Shown: positions 1 to 6,021, counted from the stretch's first letter. The stretch: DNA of 10,357 nt from Deltaproteobacteria bacterium (GCA_019307165.1 JAFDKD010000213.1:1-10357), one strand, 5' to 3'. The notes: generated from the letters alone by a model not told the origin. Numbers and translations are program-made.

Positions 1-21
1 TGACACCTGACACCCGACACC
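1..21. repeat. Three tandem 7-bp repeats (TGACACC)
   Basis: Two perfect TGACACC units are followed by CGACACC. The third unit is also the left edge of the 132-bp element that starts at base 15. The array meets the window edge, so its true copy number is unknown. The second copy of the element, at 8482, carries only the single CGACACC unit, so the heptamer seems to have expanded only here. Confidence 0.6.
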
Positions 22-146
22 TAATGGGTGCATCACTTACAGGACTTGGTTGTTGCAAGGCCCCCTATGGGGGCGGCCTCAAAGCCGGGCGTGCCGCGGC
101 GTAGCTGCCCTTTAGCGAAGCCGGGCCCTATGGACCCGGATCTTTA
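15..146 (+). repeat. 132-bp dispersed intergenic element, copy A
   Basis: This stretch aligns without gaps to 8482-8613, with 11 mismatches over 132 bp (about 92% identity by my count). It has no coding character. It contains a hairpin GCCCCC-TAT-GGGGGC (60-74). A second stem-loop pairs CGGC with GCCG and GCT with AGC around a GTA/GAA internal loop. A terminal hairpin has arms CCGGGCCC and GGACCCGG around TAT, with one C/A mismatch. The element lies downstream of livF, in inverted orientation relative to that gene. It resembles a REP- or MITE-like non-coding repeat, but I cannot name a family. Confidence 0.8.
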
Positions 147-211
147 TTCGCCCCTTAATAGTTCTTCACCAGCGTTTTTTACGAGGACTTAGGGCCTTCA
201 ATTTTGTCCTT

Positions 212-254
212 GTCCCTAACCCTGAACCTGTGAACGTTGAACCGCTCAACCTAG
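212..254 (-). repeat. Degenerate G-rich hexamer array downstream of livF
   Basis: Read on the minus strand, the DNA just past the livF stop contains AGGTTGA, then AGGTTC, AGGGTT and AGGGAC units. This is a degenerate form of the AGGTTG hexamer arrays at 4681 and 8370. The G-rich strand is the livF sense strand. It is the most decayed of the three arrays. Confidence 0.5.
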
Positions 255-262
255 TTTAGGTG

Positions 263-985
263 CTAATCCCCGGCCTTGGAGATGCCGAGATACTTGCTCT
301 TTAATCCCTCGTCGCGGACGAGTTCCTCCATGACGCCGCCGTGGACCACCATGCCGTCGTCCATGATATAGAAATAATCCCCTACCGAACTTGCCATGTA
401 AAAATTCTGCTCCACCAGGACAACGACACTTTGGTCCTTGATCTGGTTGATGGCCTCGATGACGGCGTCCACAATGATAGGCGCAAGGCCCTTAGAGGGC
501 TCGTCAATAAGGAGGAGGGAGGTGTCGTTCACAATGGCCCGGGCAATGGCGAGCATCTGTTTTTGCCCCCCGCTCAGGTTCCCCGCTTTGCCCTTCCAGA
601 ACTTCCTGAGATCGGCAAACATATCCAGGGTTCTCTCCAGCCTTCGGGTCGTTGCCTCATCCTCCACGAGCATGGCCACCCGCATATTTTCTTCCACCGT
701 AAGCCCACCGAAGATCCCCATATTTTCCGGGACAAAGCCGATCCCCATCCGGGCGATCTGATAGGACTTCTTCTTCTGGATTTCCTCCCCCTTGAAAAGG
801 ATTTTTCCCTCAGAGGGAGGAAGGAGGCCGATGACGGTCCTCAGAGCAGTGCTCTTTCCCGCCCCGTTACGGCCGATAAGGACCGTCACTGCATGGGCCT
901 TCGCCTCAAAAGAGACCCCTTGAAGGATGTGGTGCTGACCGATAAAGGTGTGAGCCTTTTCAACCTTTAGAATGGCATCATTCAC
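263..985 (-). CDS. livF: LivF-type ABC transporter ATP-binding protein
   Basis: This is the second nucleotide-binding subunit of a branched-chain amino acid (HAAT family) importer; it sits on the cytoplasmic face and powers uptake by ATP hydrolysis. With the GTG start at 985 it is 240 residues, the usual LivF length. Walker A is GRNGAGKST (about 38-46), the Q-loop region is FVPENMGIFGGLT (about 84-96), the signature is LSGGQ (137-141) and Walker B is LLLIDEP (157-163). VEQN (191-194) replaces the usual H-loop histidine, as in known LivF proteins. An upstream ATG at 1051 would add 22 residues inside livG; GTG is preferred because GGAGGAGGAG lies 6 bp before it and the overlap with the livG stop is only 8 bp. 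The real substrate cannot be read from the sequence, because Liv-type systems also carry amides, aromatic acids and other carboxylates. Confidence 0.93.
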   Translation of the reverse strand: MNDAILKVEKAHTFIGQHHILQGVSFEAKAHAVTVLIGRNGAGKSTALRTVIGLLPPSEGKILFKGEEIQKKKSYQIARMGIGFVPENMGIFGGLTVEENMRVAMLVEDEATTRRLERTLDMFADLRKFWKGKAGNLSGGQKQMLAIARAIVNDTSLLLIDEPSKGLAPIIVDAVIEAINQIKDQSVVVLVEQNFYMASSVGDYFYIMDDGMVVHGGVMEELVRDEGLKSKYLGISKAGD

Positions 986-1754
986 GCTTCGCTCCTCCTC
1001 CAAGATAGGCCTCCTGGACTGCATCGCTTTTGCTGATCTCTTCCGGATCACCGTCGGCGATCAGCCTTCCCTCCTGAAGGACAGCAATGGTGTCCGACAG
1101 GGTCATGATCATATCCATCTTGTGTTCCACAAGGAGCATGGTCCGGTCTCCGGCCTCCTTGATCCTCTGAAGTATCTCCAGTATGGCGGGGACTTCCTCC
1201 TGGCCCATGCCGGCCGTGGGTTCATCCAGGAACAGGATCTCCGGTTCAAGGGCCAGGAGGATGGCGATTTCGAGTTTTCGCTGCTCCCCATGGGTCAGAG
1301 CGCTTGCCAAAACAGGCCACTTTTCTTCCAAAAGGACTTCTTTAAGGATGGAATAGGCCTCATCCTCCACACCGGAGAAATGGAGATAGTTTCTCCAGAA
1401 GTTAAGTCCGAACCCTTTCCTTGACTGGATAGCCACCCGTACGTTCTCCAGAACGGTCAAAAGTGGAAAGATATTGGTCAATTGAAAGGATCGACCCATT
1501 CCCAGGCGCGTCCTCGCTACGGCACTCAGACGTGTAATATCCTTCCCTTTTAGATAGACCTTGCCCTCGCTCGGCCTGTACTGACCGGTCATCAGGTTGA
1601 ACAGGGTGGTCTTCCCTGCCCCGTTTGGCCCGATAATGGACTTCAGGACAAAGGGCTCGATCCGGAGGTTCACATGGTCCACGGCCACATGCCCGCCGAA
1701 GCGGATGGTCAGATTTTTTGTCTCTATGATGGGATCTGCGTTCTTCTCAGGCAT
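978..1754 (-). CDS. livG: LivG-type ABC transporter ATP-binding protein
   Basis: This is the first nucleotide-binding subunit of the Liv-type importer and would pair with LivF under the permease dimer. Its 258 residues match the family. Walker A is GPNGAGKTT (42-50), the signature is the LivG-style LTHGEQ (153-158), Walker B is ILFLDEPT (173-180), and the H-loop histidine is in VEH (209-211). The C-terminal AYLGGG region is typical of LivG. ATG 1754 is the only reasonable start, but there is no clear Shine-Dalgarno within 15 bp; an AAGGAG lies too far upstream. It follows livK after 193 bp containing a GC-rich stem-loop and a possible 17-codon ORF. In most operons livH and livM precede livG; here they are absent. 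Confidence 0.93.
   Translation of the reverse strand: MPEKNADPIIETKNLTIRFGGHVAVDHVNLRIEPFVLKSIIGPNGAGKTTLFNLMTGQYRPSEGKVYLKGKDITRLSAVARTRLGMGRSFQLTNIFPLLTVLENVRVAIQSRKGFGLNFWRNYLHFSGVEDEAYSILKEVLLEEKWPVLASALTHGEQRKLEIAILLALEPEILFLDEPTAGMGQEEVPAILEILQRIKEAGDRTMLLVEHKMDMIMTLSDTIAVLQEGRLIADGDPEEISKSDAVQEAYLGGGAKRE
992..1001 (-). promoter_or_regulatory. Ribosome binding site that sets the livF start
   Basis: On the minus strand GGAGGAGGAG is followed by a 6-bp spacer and the GTG at 985. This strong Shine-Dalgarno inside the 3' end of livG supports the GTG start over the upstream in-frame ATG, and suggests livG-livF translational coupling. Confidence 0.75.
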
Positions 1755-1769
1755 CGTTATTCTGGAATT

Positions 1770-1823
1770 TTATCCCAGCTCCTTCAGCAACTCAATAAGC
1801 TCGGGTAACTTCGCTTTTGTCAT
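1770..1823 (-). CDS. Possible 17-residue ORF between livK and livG
   Basis: On the livK/livG strand there is an open frame of 17 codons, MTKAKLPELIELLKELG, ending in TAA 15 bp before the livG start. In-frame ATGs at 1835 and 1841 would extend it by four or six residues, and a TAA lies directly before the longest form. The peptide would be a short amphipathic helix. None of the starts has a clear ribosome binding site. It could be a translated leader coupled to livG, the scar of a deleted gene, or chance. I recognise no family. Confidence 0.2.
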   Translation of the reverse strand: MTKAKLPELIELLKELG

Positions 1824-1871
1824 AATGCTGTCCATACACATTTATGGAGGTGGGACCTGAACACCTCTCTC

Positions 1872-1949
1872 AGTATCTATCTGCCCCTCCTTTGCGAGCC
1901 GGCGGCCGCCGGGAGCGCAAAGGGAGAGGGGGGGCGGAATCAAGATACT
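1872..1949 (-). promoter_or_regulatory. Large GC-rich stem-loop between livK and livG
   Basis: AGTATCT (1872-1878) pairs with AGATACT (1943-1949). Inside it, TTTGCG (1891-1896) pairs with CGCAAA (1916-1921), and the core is the perfect 14-bp palindrome CCGGCGGCCGCCGG (1899-1912). The region between the outer and inner stems is C-rich on one side and G-rich on the other, and can partly pair. The outer arm overlaps the livK stop codon. No T-tract follows in the livK direction, so this looks more like an mRNA-stabilising or attenuating hairpin after livK than a simple intrinsic terminator. Confidence 0.6.
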
Positions 1950-3147
1950 ATCTCTTGTTCATGATTGGCGGGGCCGTCTCCTCCATTGACAGCTCCTTGG
2001 TGAGTACGGGGATGGCCCATTCCACATCCGGTTTCACGTCGAGCTGAAAGGCGAACATTACCTGAAGGGCCTGATGATCCTCCTTGCGGAACTTCATATT
2101 TCCCTTGGGCGTCATGAAGGTCATACCCTCCATGGCCTTGATGAGCATCTCCGTGTCCGTGCCTCCCGCCTTTGTAATGCCTGAGACAACGGCACTGGCC
2201 GCCGCAAAGCCGCCGCAGGTGAAGAAGTCCGGCGGTTCTTTAAAGCGCTTGTAGTGTTCTTTCACCAGCCAGTCGTTCACGGGATTTTTCGGGTTCTCAT
2301 AGTAATAGTAAATCGAACCCCTCATCCCTTTGAGCGGTTTCATCACCTTAAGGGCGGCCAGGACATTTCCTCCGCTGGTGATCTCGATGCCGTATTTATC
2401 AAGCCCGGCCGATATCAACTGGGGAATAGGCCCACCCTTTCCGGCCCAAATGACAAAGACATACTTGGGCTTCGGTTTATCCTTCAAGGCCTCAATAATC
2501 CTCTGGACGGGAGCCGTGAAATCCGTGCCCTTTGGATCCGCATACTCCTCATGGACTATCTTTGCGCCGAGTTTCTCAGCAGCCTTCTTGTAAGCGGCGA
2601 CGCCGTCTTTGCCAAATGCGTAGTCCTGGGCTATGGTGGCGATGCTGACTCCGGGCTTGGATATGGCCGTTGCATTTGAAATGGCATCCTGCCCGGAATT
2701 CCGACCCGTCCGGAATATGTACCGGTTCCAGTGCGAACCCGTAATGGCATCGGCAACCGCAGGCTCCACGATCAGGATCTTCTTGAACTCTTTTGCCACG
2801 GGAAGCACCGCCAGGGCCACGCCGCTGCTCGTCGGCCCTATTGCCAGATCCACCTTATCGTCGCTGTAGAGCTTGGTGAGGAGCATCTTGGCCCTCGCGG
2901 CCTTGAGCTGCGTGTCCTCAACAAACAGCTTCACATCCCTTCCCATGATCTTATTGGTCCCCTTGGTGAAATACTCCAGCCCCATTTTAAAGCCGGTGAC
3001 CTCGGCCTTTCCGTAGATCTCATAGGGTCCGCTCAAGCCCTGCATGATCCCGATCTTGATGGGGTCCGCCGACATGGCCGGCTGTGAAAAAAAGAACAAT
3101 GCCAAGACAGCCATGGCCAACAAGCAACCGATTTTCTTTGCTTTCAT
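1948..3147 (-). CDS. livK: Liv-type periplasmic substrate-binding protein
   Basis: This is the periplasmic receptor of a Liv-type ABC importer (type I periplasmic binding protein, Peripla_BP_6 family), which hands ligand to the permeases. It has 399 residues. The first 26-27 form a Sec signal peptide: basic MKAKK, a hydrophobic core with LAMAVLALFFF, and likely cleavage near AMSA. No lipobox cysteine is present, so a soluble periplasmic protein is expected. The mature start IKIGIMQGLSGPYEIYGK is the usual first strand and ligand loop of the family, and the IGPTSSGVALAVLP segment is also characteristic. AAGGAG (3155-3160) lies 7 bp before the ATG. It is the first gene of livK-livG-livF. The gene symbol denotes family only; the ligand is unknown, and in this bacterial group such proteins often bind carboxylates or aromatic acids. 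Confidence 0.88.
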   Translation of the reverse strand: MKAKKIGCLLAMAVLALFFFSQPAMSADPIKIGIMQGLSGPYEIYGKAEVTGFKMGLEYFTKGTNKIMGRDVKLFVEDTQLKAARAKMLLTKLYSDDKVDLAIGPTSSGVALAVLPVAKEFKKILIVEPAVADAITGSHWNRYIFRTGRNSGQDAISNATAISKPGVSIATIAQDYAFGKDGVAAYKKAAEKLGAKIVHEEYADPKGTDFTAPVQRIIEALKDKPKPKYVFVIWAGKGGPIPQLISAGLDKYGIEITSGGNVLAALKVMKPLKGMRGSIYYYYENPKNPVNDWLVKEHYKRFKEPPDFFTCGGFAAASAVVSGITKAGGTDTEMLIKAMEGMTFMTPKGNMKFRKEDHQALQVMFAFQLDVKPDVEWAIPVLTKELSMEETAPPIMNKR

Positions 3148-3257
3148 GCTTCTTCTCCTTTTTTGGGTGTATGGGTTTGTACGCGAATGCGCCCATCTTG
3201 CCTAAGCCATTTAATTACATAAATATTTCGGTATATTTGGTGTTAAACATAAGGGGT

Positions 3258-3283
3258 TGAAATTTGTTGGTTTTCAAATTTGA
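3258..3283. repeat. Inverted repeat upstream of livK
   Basis: TGAAATTTG (3258-3266) and CAAATTTGA (3275-3283) form 9-bp arms with one mismatch around an 8-bp spacer. It lies about 110 bp upstream of the livK start, a plausible place for a regulator-binding site, but no regulator can be named. Confidence 0.4.
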
Positions 3284-3311
3284 TGGTCTCTTAAAAAGTC
3301 TCCAAGGCCGT

Positions 3312-3360
3312 CACTCCCCGCCAAAAAGCGGCGGGATCTTCGACCCGCGAAGGCGGGAGT
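3312..3360. repeat. REP-like double hairpin
   Basis: Two hairpins lie side by side: CCCGCC-loop-GGCGGG (3317-3335) and CCCGC-GAAG-GCGGG (3344-3357). In addition, ACTCCC (3313-3318) is complementary to GGGAGT (3355-3360), so the whole block can refold into one larger stem. The pattern CACTCCCCGCC ... GGCGGGAGTCC resembles short palindromic intergenic repeats common in proteobacterial genomes. The internal string GGCGGGATCTTCGAC recurs exactly at 8471-8485. Confidence 0.6.
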
Positions 3361-3383
3361 CCGGAAGTGGTTGATTTTCCGTA

Positions 3384-3408
3384 CGTAATACTTTGATCAA
3401 ATACTACG
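3384..3408. repeat. Near-palindrome centred on TTTGATCAAA
   Basis: The perfect 10-bp palindrome TTTGATCAAA (3392-3401) is flanked by CGTAATAC and TACTACG, which pair at six of seven positions if one C is bulged. A dyad of this size between divergent transcription units is operator-like, but its partner is unknown. Confidence 0.4.
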
Positions 3409-3621
3409 CATATAAAGCCTAAATTAAAATGTCAAGTATATTTTTATATTTATTAACTATATTTTGAACCATTGTAATCCTTAAAAGACTATATAATAAA
3501 TAAATATCGATGTTTTAATAAAGTTTATCAGTCAAATTTTGGCACTTTCCCGGAATTTTTTTGGGCGCATAACCGCGTATGCAGATGGAAACCATGAAGT
3601 GGCGGGGCCCCAACATGGGCG

Positions 3622-3642
3622 TCATGAAAGGAATTTTCATGA
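3622..3642. repeat. Perfect inverted repeat with 8-bp arms
   Basis: TCATGAAA (3622-3629) and TTTCATGA (3635-3642) are exact reverse complements around a 5-bp loop. It lies about 55 bp upstream of the phasin-like remnant and could be a leftover operator or a hairpin. Confidence 0.4.
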
Positions 3643-3697
3643 TCATATCAGCTACCTGGTCGAGGGTGACATAGGCGCTTTTTCCCGTATCGTATAG

Positions 3698-3865
3698 CAG
3701 ACGGAAAAAATGGTCAACATGGCCTTGGAACAGGCCACCTGGCTGTCAGAGGAAGGCAAGAAGGTTATCGGCCAGTGGGTCAAGGCCTATCGGGTTGTGG
3801 GGATTTCAAAAAGACGGTTAACGACAATTACAAAAAAGAGGATGAGGATTATGACTTGGATTCGG
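3698..3865 (+). pseudogene. Frameshifted remnant of a phasin-like gene
   Basis: From 3698 one frame reads QTEKMVNMALEQATWL, then SEEGKKVIGQWVKAYR; after about 3794-3802 the likeness continues in the next frame as GDFKKTVNDNYKK and then YDLDSAF. Joined, these resemble the C-terminal half of the short phasin-like (polyhydroxyalkanoate granule-associated) proteins of Desulfobacterota, which carry TEKM, EQATWLPEEGKK, WVKAYKKG and FKKAVDxNYKK strings. The likeness is recalled from family patterns, not searched. A TAG at 3695 closes the first frame just upstream, and the N-terminal half of such a protein is not visible, so the copy is truncated and frameshifted. A real but divergent small protein read from either frame is less likely. 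A sequencing indel could explain the frameshift but not the missing N-terminus. Confidence 0.5.
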
Positions 3866-3960
3866 CTTTTTCATGGGGTGGATTGGGGACATTCCTGATC
3901 ATCGGCAAGGTGCCGGATGTGATGCGCCGAGGAGCGACCGAAGGCAATCCGCCTCAGGCG

Positions 3961-3985
3961 GACAGGCGCAGCTGCTTGTTTTTTT
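3961..3985 (+). terminator. Weak intrinsic terminator candidate
   Basis: GACAGGC (3961-3967) can pair with GCTTGTT (3974-3980), including G-T wobbles, around a 6-nt loop, and the run of seven T's (3979-3985) overlaps and continues past the stem. It would end transcription of the phasin-like remnant before rlmE. The stem is weak, so confidence is low. Confidence 0.3.
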
Positions 3986-4088
3986 GCATCCTGCGTCTTC
4001 TCAGCGGGAAGAAGGCGCCTTGATGGTGGTTCAGGGTGCCGGTACATTTCTTTTGCAAAGGATCTATACGTGTGATAAATATGAAAAA

Positions 4089-4682
4089 ATGGCTGGAAAC
4101 AAATGGGACGACCACTTCACGCGTCGGGCCAGGGAGGAAAAATGGCGGGCCCGATCCGTTTACAAGCTTGAGGAAATAGACAGAAAATTTCACCTGATTC
4201 GCCGGGGGGATCGAATACTGGATCTGGGATGTTCTCCCGGTTCCTGGTCCCAATACGCACTGAAAAAGGTGGGGCCGGGAGGCCGGGTGTCAGGGCTGGA
4301 TCTGACGCGGCCGGCTGATTTCCCAAGTAAAAATTTCAGCTTCATCCATGGGGACATCTTTTCCTTCGACCTCTCCGATCTGGTTCAACAGGTAGGCCCG
4401 AGAAATGCGGTCATCAGCGATATGGCGCCCCAAACCAGCGGCATTCGGGCCGCCGATACCGGCCGGTCTCTGGAACTGGCCCGAAGGGCGCTCGATATCG
4501 CGATCGTTCTTCTTAAAGGCAGCGGCAACTTTGTATGCAAGATACTCGAGGGCGAGGACCTAAAGCCCTTCCGAAACCGGGTTGGACAATACTTCAGGCA
4601 GGTCCGCCCGTTCAGGCCTGCCGCCGTCAGAAAACGGAGCAGGGAGGTCTATGTGATCGGGTTGGGGTATAGAAGTAAATAG
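4089..4682 (+). CDS. rlmE: 23S rRNA (uridine 2'-O) methyltransferase RlmE (FtsJ/RrmJ)
   Basis: This enzyme uses S-adenosylmethionine to methylate the 2'-O of a conserved A-loop uridine (U2552 in E. coli) in 23S rRNA during late 50S assembly. With ATG 4089 it has 197 residues, near the usual 200. The SAM motif I is LDLGCSPGSWSQ (44-55). The K-D-K-E tetrad is complete: K26 in SVYK, D111 in SDMAPQTSG, K151 in FVCKILEG and E186 in SREVYVIG. The N-terminus NKWDDHFTRRARE matches the family. The frame is open far upstream; ATG 4023 has a better Shine-Dalgarno-like AGAAGG, but the 22 extra residues look unlike RlmE, so 4089 was chosen even though its own ribosome binding site is poor. Its TAG stop runs into a hexamer repeat array. 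It precedes yebC by 137 bp. Confidence 0.92.
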   Translation: MAGNKWDDHFTRRAREEKWRARSVYKLEEIDRKFHLIRRGDRILDLGCSPGSWSQYALKKVGPGGRVSGLDLTRPADFPSKNFSFIHGDIFSFDLSDLVQQVGPRNAVISDMAPQTSGIRAADTGRSLELARRALDIAIVLLKGSGNFVCKILEGEDLKPFRNRVGQYFRQVRPFRPAAVRKRSREVYVIGLGYRSK

Positions 4683-4710
4683 GTTGAGGTTAAGGCTGAG
4701 GTTGAGGAAA
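4681..4710 (+). repeat. AGGTTG hexamer array after rlmE
   Basis: Starting inside the rlmE stop codon, the units are AGGTTG, AGGTTA, AGGCTG, AGGTTG and AGGAAA in perfect 6-bp register. Four GG pairs separated by 4-nt spacers could in principle form a two-tier G-quadruplex in the sense-strand RNA. It is related to the arrays at 212-254 and 8370-8435. Confidence 0.7.
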
Positions 4711-4819
4711 AAGGCGAAAGCCAACCGACGCTGACTCCCGCGAACCGGGATCTGCAATAATCCGAAAGGACCCGGTTTAGCAAACGGTATAAAGAACCTT
4801 TTTTACAGGAGGTCAACAT

Positions 4820-5566
4820 ATGTCAGGCCACTCAAAATGGAGTTCCATCAAACATAAGAAAGGCGCCGCGGATGCCAAGCGGGGCAAGATTTTTACCAAA
4901 CTGATTCGCGAAATTACCGTGGCCGCGCGTATGGGGGGAGGGGACCCCGATGGCAATCCGCGCCTGAGGGCGGCCATTGCGGCGGCCAAAGCGGAAAACA
5001 TGCCCAAGGAAAATATCGACAGAGGCATCAAAAAGGGCACAGGAGAACTGGAAGGCGTCAATTACGAGGAAACCAGTTACGAGGGATACGGTCCCGGGGG
5101 TGTGGCCGTGCTCGTGGACTGTCTTACGGACAACAAGAACCGATCCGTCGCCGATATCAAACATCAGTTCGAGAGAAATGGGGGCAGCCTGGGAGAGCCG
5201 GGATGCGTCGCATGGATATTTGAACAGAAAGGCCTGATTGTCCTGGAAAGAGACAGCGTGGATGAGGAACAGCTGCTGGACCTGGCCCTCGAGGCCGGGG
5301 CCGAGGATGTCAGGGAAGAAGAGACCGAATTTGAGGTGATCACAGATCCTTCGGACTTCGAAGCGGTCAAACAGGCCATCGAAGACGCGAACATGGCCTA
5401 TACGGTCGGGGAAGTGACCAAGATTCCCAAAAACACGGTGAAGCTGGAAGGCAAAAAAGCCCGGCAGATGGTGAATCTGATGCAGGCACTGGAAGACCAC
5501 GACGATGTCAGTACCGTATACGCCAACTTCGACATCCCCGACGATGTCATGGAGGCATTGAGCTGA
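4820..5566 (+). CDS. yebC: YebC/PmpR family protein (TACO1-like)
   Basis: This belongs to the YebC/PmpR/TACO1 family, long annotated as transcriptional regulators and now also linked to translation of difficult (proline-rich) stretches on the ribosome. Its 248 residues are the standard length. The hallmark N-terminus MSGHSKWSSIKHKKGAADAK and the following KRGKIFTKLIREI are present, as are the conserved NPRLRAAIAAAKAENMPKEN (about 46-65), EGYGPGGVAVLVDCLTDNKN and the YANFDIPDD C-terminus. An ideal AGGAGGT lies 6 bp before the ATG. Its stop overlaps the ruvC start (TGATG), so the two are probably translationally coupled, a common arrangement. Which molecular role applies in this organism cannot be read from the sequence. 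Confidence 0.96.
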   Translation: MSGHSKWSSIKHKKGAADAKRGKIFTKLIREITVAARMGGGDPDGNPRLRAAIAAAKAENMPKENIDRGIKKGTGELEGVNYEETSYEGYGPGGVAVLVDCLTDNKNRSVADIKHQFERNGGSLGEPGCVAWIFEQKGLIVLERDSVDEEQLLDLALEAGAEDVREEETEFEVITDPSDFEAVKQAIEDANMAYTVGEVTKIPKNTVKLEGKKARQMVNLMQALEDHDDVSTVYANFDIPDDVMEALS

Positions 5567-6021
5567 TGCTGGTGCTTGGGGTCGATCCGGGGTCCCACGT
5601 CACCGGATTCGGCCTGGTAAAGAAGGAAAAAAGCGTGTTGACCTGTATCCATGCGGGTCAAATCACCTCTACCGCCAAAACCCCTTTTTATCATCGTATC
5701 CACAAGATTTACAAAGCCATGGTCGATATCATGGGGCGCTACGAACCCCGGGAGATGGCCATCGAGGATGTTTTTTACGCCAAAAACATCCAAAGTTCCC
5801 TGAAACTGGGCCATGCCCGGGGCGCGGTGCTCATTGCAGCGGTGGAGTGCGGCGTCCGGATCTTCGAATACACGCCCCTGGAGATCAAGAAATCGGTCGT
5901 GGGCTACGGCAGGGCCTCGAAGGCGCAGGTGGGGGCCATGGTCCGGATAATCATGAAACTGAAAACCCGGATCGGCACGGACACGTCCGACGCCCTGGCC
6001 CCGAAGAAACCGAACGGGTGA
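5566..6021 (+). CDS. ruvC: Holliday junction resolvase RuvC, C-terminally truncated
   Basis: RuvC is the endonuclease that cuts Holliday junctions symmetrically after RuvAB branch migration. All four catalytic acids are visible: D7 (GVDPG), E67 (AIEDVF), D139 and D142 (TDTSDALA), matching E. coli D7, E66, D138 and D141. The DVFYAKNIQSSLKLGHARGA core and the GRASKAQV segment are normal. After DALA the usual final helix (AVALCHA-like and beyond) is replaced by PKKPNG and a TGA. These last codons are ruvA sequence read in the wrong frame, so the natural C-terminus, about 15-30 residues, is missing. The start overlaps the yebC stop by one base. The truncated enzyme might keep its active site, but folding and dimer stability are uncertain. 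An assembly error is an alternative explanation. Confidence 0.85.
   Translation: MLVLGVDPGSHVTGFGLVKKEKSVLTCIHAGQITSTAKTPFYHRIHKIYKAMVDIMGRYEPREMAIEDVFYAKNIQSSLKLGHARGAVLIAAVECGVRIFEYTPLEIKKSVVGYGRASKAQVGAMVRIIMKLKTRIGTDTSDALAPKKPNG

Larger units (their letters stand above)
3161..3697. other. Gene-free divergent region upstream of livK
   Basis: About 540 bp without a credible intact gene. The livK leader and promoter must lie in 3160-3300, but I see no convincing -35/-10 pair. The region holds an inverted repeat (3258-3283), a REP-like double hairpin (3312-3360), a near-palindrome around TTTGATCAAA (3384-3408), a strongly AT-rich stretch (about 3410-3540) with a TATAAT at 3492 but no well-spaced -35, and a perfect 8-bp-arm inverted repeat (3622-3642). 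A 31-codon plus-strand frame at 3579-3674 lacks a recognisable product or ribosome binding site and was not called. Confidence 0.6.

Noticed and set aside
60..146. Possible GEMM-type (c-di-GMP) riboswitch, suggested by AAAGCC and TAGCTGCC strings in the 132-bp element
   Set aside because: The conserved GEMM core and paired regions do not line up. The element lies downstream of genes, in opposite orientations relative to them (livF and pcm), and occurs twice, which fits a dispersed repeat better.
341..970. Long plus-strand open frame opposite livF
   Set aside because: livF on the other strand has every ABC ATPase motif and a strong ribosome binding site; the opposite frame has no family likeness.
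3464..3497. Promoter with TTGAAC and TATAAT
   Set aside because: The spacing is 22 bp, outside the usual 16-18 bp for a sigma-70 promoter, and AT-rich DNA gives such matches by chance.
3579..3674. Short plus-strand frame of 31 codons upstream of the phasin-like remnant
   Set aside because: It has no recognisable product, no Shine-Dalgarno, and does not resemble the missing N-terminal half of a phasin.
4832..5500. Long minus-strand open frame opposite yebC
   Set aside because: It mirrors a highly conserved YebC gene in GC-rich DNA; no protein family features were seen. The same applies to the long minus-strand frames opposite ruvB (6383-7486), pcm and the MmgE/PrpD gene.
5847..6017. ruvA starting at ATG 5847 inside ruvC
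   Set aside because: The extra residues are ruvC DNA read in another frame and do not resemble the RuvA N-terminus; likeness to RuvA begins only at about 6000.
5995..6021. Programmed -1 frameshift making a natural RuvC-RuvA fusion protein
   Set aside because: No convincing slippery heptamer or downstream stimulator was seen, and both proteins lack conserved parts, which points to lost DNA instead of a designed fusion.
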